From Actinomycetota bacterium (lineage in GTDB: Bacteria > Actinomycetota > CADDZG01 > WHSQ01): a stretch of 64,000 nucleotides of DNA. The position numbers and the translations under genes are program-made. The DNA lies in contig JAUJNI010000001.1 of assembly GCA_030446465.1 (NCBI GenBank), positions 169,759 through 233,758 of the forward strand, read 5' to 3'. This document shows, one piece after another, positions 60,993 through 64,000 of the stretch. The stretch's first letter is position 1. Each line of letters starts with the position of its first letter. The notes under the pieces are model-generated. The model was given only the letters and a program-made list of their open reading frames with translations. It was not told where the DNA came from and did not search any database.

Positions 60993-62447
60993 GTGGCTCA
61001 AGCTCAGATTCCCCCCGACTGCGTCATCGTGATCTTTGGAGGAAACGGCGACCTCGCGCGCCGCAAGTTGCTGCCGGCCCTCTATCACCTGGCGGCCGAG
61101 GGCATGATGCCGAACAACTACCGGATCATCGGCAACTCTCGCAGCCAGTTCTCGGACGAGCAGTTCGACGAGTTCGCCCGAGAGTCGATCGAGGAGTTCA
61201 GCCGCTGCGACGTCGATCAGGAGCTGTGGCCGATCTTCGCCGACAGGCTCACCTACGTGTCGCACAAGTTCCAGCCCGGCGACACGGAGACATTGAAGGA
61301 AGCGATCTCGAAGGCGGAGAAGGAGCTCGGAGGCGAGCCGCGTCGCCTCTTCTATCTCTCGGTACCTCCGCCCGCCTTTGCAACTATCACCGGTGCGATC
61401 GGCGACGCCGGCCTCAACGAGCGGGCGACCGTGGTGTACGAGAAGCCATTCGGCCTCGATGTGGAATCGTTTCGAGAGCTCAACGAAGTGGTTCAAGAGG
61501 TCCTGGACGAGTCACAGGTGTACCGGATCGATCACTTCCTCGGAAAGGAGGCGGTCCAGAACATCCTGGCCCTGAGGTTTGCCAACGGGATGTTCGAGCC
61601 GGTCTGGAATAGGGCGCACATCGACCATGTGCTGATCGACGTGCCCGAGGAGATGGGCATCGGTACCAGGGCCGGTTTCTACGAGGACACCGGCGCTCTC
61701 AGAGACATGCTGGTGACTCACCTGTTGCAGGTGATGAGCTTCGTGGCGATGGAGCCGCCGTACGCGCTCGAGCCCACTGCGCTCGCCGACGAGATCGCAA
61801 AAGTGTTCGAGTCCATTGCTCCCGTTCCTTCGGAGGATGTCGTCCGTGGCCAGTACGAGGGTTACCTCCAAGAAGAAGGTGTGGCGGAAGGCTCAGATAC
61901 CGAGACGTTCGTGGCCGCTCGCCTGCACGTCGACAACTGGAGATGGGCGGGCGTCCCGTTCTTCATGAGGACCGGTAAGAAAATGAAGCGCAAGTACCAG
62001 GCGGTGACACTTGCTTTCAAGGAGCCTCCGCGGCAGATGTTCCGCGAGGACCAAAGCGTTTGGTTCGAGCACGACCATCTCACCTTTCACCTCGGCCCTA
62101 ACGAGGGTGTGTCGGTGACCTTTCTTGCAAAGAAGCCGGGGCCTGCAATCGAGCTGGGGCCTGCTCGCATGGATTTCCGCTACGAACGCTCCTACGACTC
62201 GCCTCTGATCGAAGCCTACGAGCGGTTGCTTCACGATGCGCTGCTCTGTGATCGAACCCTGTTCACGCGCGGCGACGGAGTGGAACGCACCTGGGAGGTC
62301 TTCGAGAAGGTGCTGCGCGATCCTCCCCCTCTGCATGTCTACCCCCAGGGGTCGTGGGGGCCGAAGGAGGCAGAGGAGCTCATCGCACCGCGCCGGTGGC
62401 ACGTGACGAAGCTCGACCGTCCCGAAGACGGGGAGCTTCCCACGTGA
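60993..62447 (+). CDS. zwf: glucose-6-phosphate 1-dehydrogenase
   Basis: First enzyme of the pentose phosphate pathway (484 aa), yielding NADPH. Cofactor site IFGGNGDLARRKLLPALY (residues 14-31), and the signature RIDHFLGKEAVQNI with the catalytic Asp-His. KPFGLD and the C-terminal ERLLHDALLCDRTLFTRGD are also conserved. GTG 60993 behind AGAGAGG. Divergent from acnA across 42 bp, so the two promoters overlap. Confidence 0.95.
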   Translation: MAQAQIPPDCVIVIFGGNGDLARRKLLPALYHLAAEGMMPNNYRIIGNSRSQFSDEQFDEFARESIEEFSRCDVDQELWPIFADRLTYVSHKFQPGDTETLKEAISKAEKELGGEPRRLFYLSVPPPAFATITGAIGDAGLNERATVVYEKPFGLDVESFRELNEVVQEVLDESQVYRIDHFLGKEAVQNILALRFANGMFEPVWNRAHIDHVLIDVPEEMGIGTRAGFYEDTGALRDMLVTHLLQVMSFVAMEPPYALEPTALADEIAKVFESIAPVPSEDVVRGQYEGYLQEEGVAEGSDTETFVAARLHVDNWRWAGVPFFMRTGKKMKRKYQAVTLAFKEPPRQMFREDQSVWFEHDHLTFHLGPNEGVSVTFLAKKPGPAIELGPARMDFRYERSYDSPLIEAYERLLHDALLCDRTLFTRGDGVERTWEVFEKVLRDPPPLHVYPQGSWGPKEAEELIAPRRWHVTKLDRPEDGELPT

Positions 62448-63040
62448 CCGAGCGAGTCAGATTTCACTTCGATCCGTTGTGCCCGTGGGCATGGGAGACC
62501 TCCAAATGGATTCGTGAGGTCGAGAACGTGAGGGACATCGACGTCCAGTGGCGCCTGTTCAGCCTGACCCTCGTCAATGCCAATGGGGAAGATCCGCTCA
62601 CCGATCCAGAGGCACGGGGAGTGTCTGCGCTGAGGACTCTTGCGCTGGTGGAACGAGAGCACGGGAACGAGGCCGCCGATTACCTCTACCGGGCGATCGG
62701 CGAACGGGTGCATGAAGGGGATGAGCCGCTGACGACAGACGTGGTTAGAAGTGCTCTAGGGGACTCGGGGCTCGACGCCTCACTGGTGGACTCGGCCCTC
62801 GACGACGACTCGACGGCCCAGGAGGTGCGTGCCCAGCACGAAGCAGCGGCCGCCGACGCTGGTTGCTTCGGGGTTCCGACCATCGTGCTGGAATCCGGGC
62901 AGGGAATCTTCGGCCCGGTCATCTCTCGAGCGTCCCAGGGTGAGCAGGCCGGCGAGCTGTGGGACCACGTCCGATGGCTCGCGGAGCAAGATGGTTTCTT
63001 CGAGCTGAAGCGCGAGAGAGACCGGGGGCCGGGCGAGTAA
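62444..63040 (+). CDS. DsbA-family protein (Rv2466c-like), CPWA active site
   Basis: Thioredoxin-fold DsbA-family protein (198 aa) resembling mycobacterial Rv2466c, a mycothiol-linked oxidoreductase: FDPLCPWAWETSKWIREVEN, then VRDIDVQWRLFSLTLVN, GVPTIVLESGQGIFGPVISR and FFELKRERD. The active site is CPWA, lacking the second cysteine of CPWC, so a monothiol mechanism or loss of disulfide chemistry is likely. GTGA overlap with zwf suggests supply of NADPH-dependent redox functions. Confidence 0.82.
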   Translation: MTERVRFHFDPLCPWAWETSKWIREVENVRDIDVQWRLFSLTLVNANGEDPLTDPEARGVSALRTLALVEREHGNEAADYLYRAIGERVHEGDEPLTTDVVRSALGDSGLDASLVDSALDDDSTAQEVRAQHEAAAADAGCFGVPTIVLESGQGIFGPVISRASQGEQAGELWDHVRWLAEQDGFFELKRERDRGPGE

Positions 63041-63111
63041 CCACTTTGATTTCCATCCACTGTTGATCTGGCACCGGTCACGGGGGCCGAAGCAACAATG
63101 GAGGAAGGGTC

Positions 63112-63777
63112 CTACGGCAGGTCGGCGATCGCCTCTGCTAGTTCCTTGCGGATGCCGGTGAAGAAGGGGATCTCCAGCTTGGCGTAGCGGCGCGCCTCGG
63201 TGGCGCGCAGGCGTCTCAAGAGCTCGACGATGCGGTCGAGACCATCTGCCTCGAAGCACAGGATCCACTCGTAATCTCCCAGGCCGAAGGCACTCGTGGT
63301 GTTCGCAAGCACGTCGGGGAACTCACGTCCCGCCATGCCGTGATCTCGCAGGAGTTGCCCGCGCGACTCGGGCTCGAGCAGGTACCACTCGGGCGTGCGG
63401 ACGAACGGGTAGACGGTCATGTACCTCTTGGGAGGCTTGTCTTGGACGAAAGCGGGCAGGTGGTCCCTCGCGAACTCGGCCGGACGAACCAGCCCCAGGA
63501 ACACCTCGCGGGGAACGAGGGCCCGGCCCAACTCGGTGCGCCTTAGCGCCACTAACAAGTCCTGCAGGTCATCGGCGGACGGTGAGACAAACCAGAACAT
63601 GATGTCGGCGTCGGCTCGAAATCCTGCCGTGGAGTAGACCCCGCGAGTCTTGACCCGGTCGCCGAAGTCCTCGAGCAGCCCCTCGACCTCTTTGGCGATG
63701 ACGTCCCGGTCGCCCTCGAGGCGCTCGGGAATCGCTTTGAACACCGGATAACTCGCAAAGATCAGTTCGTCGGTCAC
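63112..63777 (-). CDS. hemQ: coproheme decarboxylase HemQ (chlorite dismutase family)
   Basis: HemQ (221 aa) converts coproheme to heme b, the last step in the Gram-positive pathway. Characteristic: MTVYPFVRTPEWYLLEPESR, DHGMAGREFPDVLANTTSAF, GLGDYEWILCFEADGLDRIV, LRATEARRYAKLEIPFFTG. GTG 63777 with AAGGAGC upstream. Heme genes are not adjacent within the window. Confidence 0.93.
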   Translation of the reverse strand: MTDELIFASYPVFKAIPERLEGDRDVIAKEVEGLLEDFGDRVKTRGVYSTAGFRADADIMFWFVSPSADDLQDLLVALRRTELGRALVPREVFLGLVRPAEFARDHLPAFVQDKPPKRYMTVYPFVRTPEWYLLEPESRGQLLRDHGMAGREFPDVLANTTSAFGLGDYEWILCFEADGLDRIVELLRRLRATEARRYAKLEIPFFTGIRKELAEAIADLP

Positions 63778-63888
63778 GCGCAGCTCCTTCTAGAAGAAGG
63801 ATCAGGTTAGCGCGACCGTGCGCACACTGGGGCTGGGCGCCACGGGCGCATTGCGCGCTAGGATAGTGCGAGCAGAAAGGAAGGCGTC

Positions 63889-64000
63889 TTGCCCAACGGG
63901 CCTGTCGAGGTGCTCTTCGTAGTAGGTCCCTTGCTCGCGTGGTTGGGGGTGTGGCTGTGGACCCTTTACGACGCGGGCAGCCATCCCGAAGAGACGTGGA
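63889..64000 (+). CDS. small membrane protein, cut by window end
   Basis: Frame from TTG 63889 (AAAGGAAGG upstream) reads PNGPVEVLFVVGPLLAWLGV then WLWTLYDAGSHPEETW and leaves the window. One membrane helix is evident. TAGGAT at 63859-63864 is a plausible -10. No function can be assigned. Confidence 0.55.
   Translation, partial: MPNGPVEVLFVVGPLLAWLGVWLWTLYDAGSHPEETW

Noticed and set aside
60951..61496. 182-residue N-terminal extension of aconitase
   Set aside because: It lies antisense to zwf, and known AcnA proteins start at the position chosen here.

Overview
The window is a high-G+C stretch from a bacterium that is very probably an actinomycete in the broad sense (phylum Actinomycetota). 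The evidence is the coiled insertion near the N-terminus of the RNA polymerase beta-prime subunit, a six-gene Mce operon with two YrbE permeases, an actinobacterial-type HemQ, a homologue of the mycothiol-linked DsbA-like protein Rv2466c, frequent GTG/TTG starts and near-leaderless promoters. No rRNA or species marker allows a finer placement. Identifications rest on motif reading only; no database search was possible.

Layout. 1-0.9 kb: an ECF sigma factor and its zinc-binding membrane anti-sigma factor. 1.0-2.9 kb: tRNA-Trp, secE, nusG, rplK. 2.9-8.6 kb: rplA, a DUF2087 regulator, a leftward block (D-Ala-D-Ala carboxypeptidase, nitroreductase, a frameshifted DUF559 nuclease gene framed by palindromes), then rplJ-rplL behind a leader attenuator. 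9.0-16.4 kb: rpoB-rpoC with a strong promoter and a clear terminator. 16.4-17.8 kb: a divergent 28-codon ORF and an ArsR-like regulator around a palindromic operator. 17.8-34.9 kb: the str, S10 and spc operons fused into one rightward run, rpsL-rpsG-fusA-tuf-rpsJ through secY-adk-map. 34.9-41.7 kb: an accessory island (lipoprotein, VapBC-type toxin-antitoxin pair, cyclic-nucleotide-binding protein overlapping a cyclase/ATPase/TPR protein, NagZ). 41.8-47.0 kb: infA-rpmJ-rpsM-rpsK-rpsD-rpoA-rplQ-truA-rplM-rpsI. 47.2-56.4 kb: a complete Mce lipid-import operon. 56.4-58.2 kb: a RES/Xre toxin-antitoxin pair and an orphan histidine-kinase-type ATPase domain. 58.2-64 kb: aconitase, glucose-6-phosphate dehydrogenase, a DsbA-like protein, HemQ and the start of a small membrane protein.

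How it works together. About two thirds of the window is the transcription, translation and secretion core, arranged with overlapping stops and starts and with RNA-level control still visible: an L1-site mimic before rplA, an attenuator before rplJ, a terminator-like hairpin before infA. The Mce operon would form an envelope lipid importer, with the ATPase encoded elsewhere.

Most worth following: (1) a 49-bp palindrome family (arms CTTCTTTCTGAGC/GCTCAGAAAGAAG) whose copies frame and encode both ends of a DUF559 nuclease ORF, with solo copies at the truA stop and beside the VapBC module; (2) the VapBC module lying between two copies of a 36-bp perfect direct repeat derived from the upstream lipoprotein gene; (3) two genes (truA and vapC) whose conserved frames open only at CTG in a CTGA overlap; (4) paired compensatory changes in two hairpin repeats between rplL and rpoB; (5) a double frameshift in rplV and a single one in the DUF559 gene; (6) an unannotated 28-codon ORF with a perfect Shine-Dalgarno sequence.
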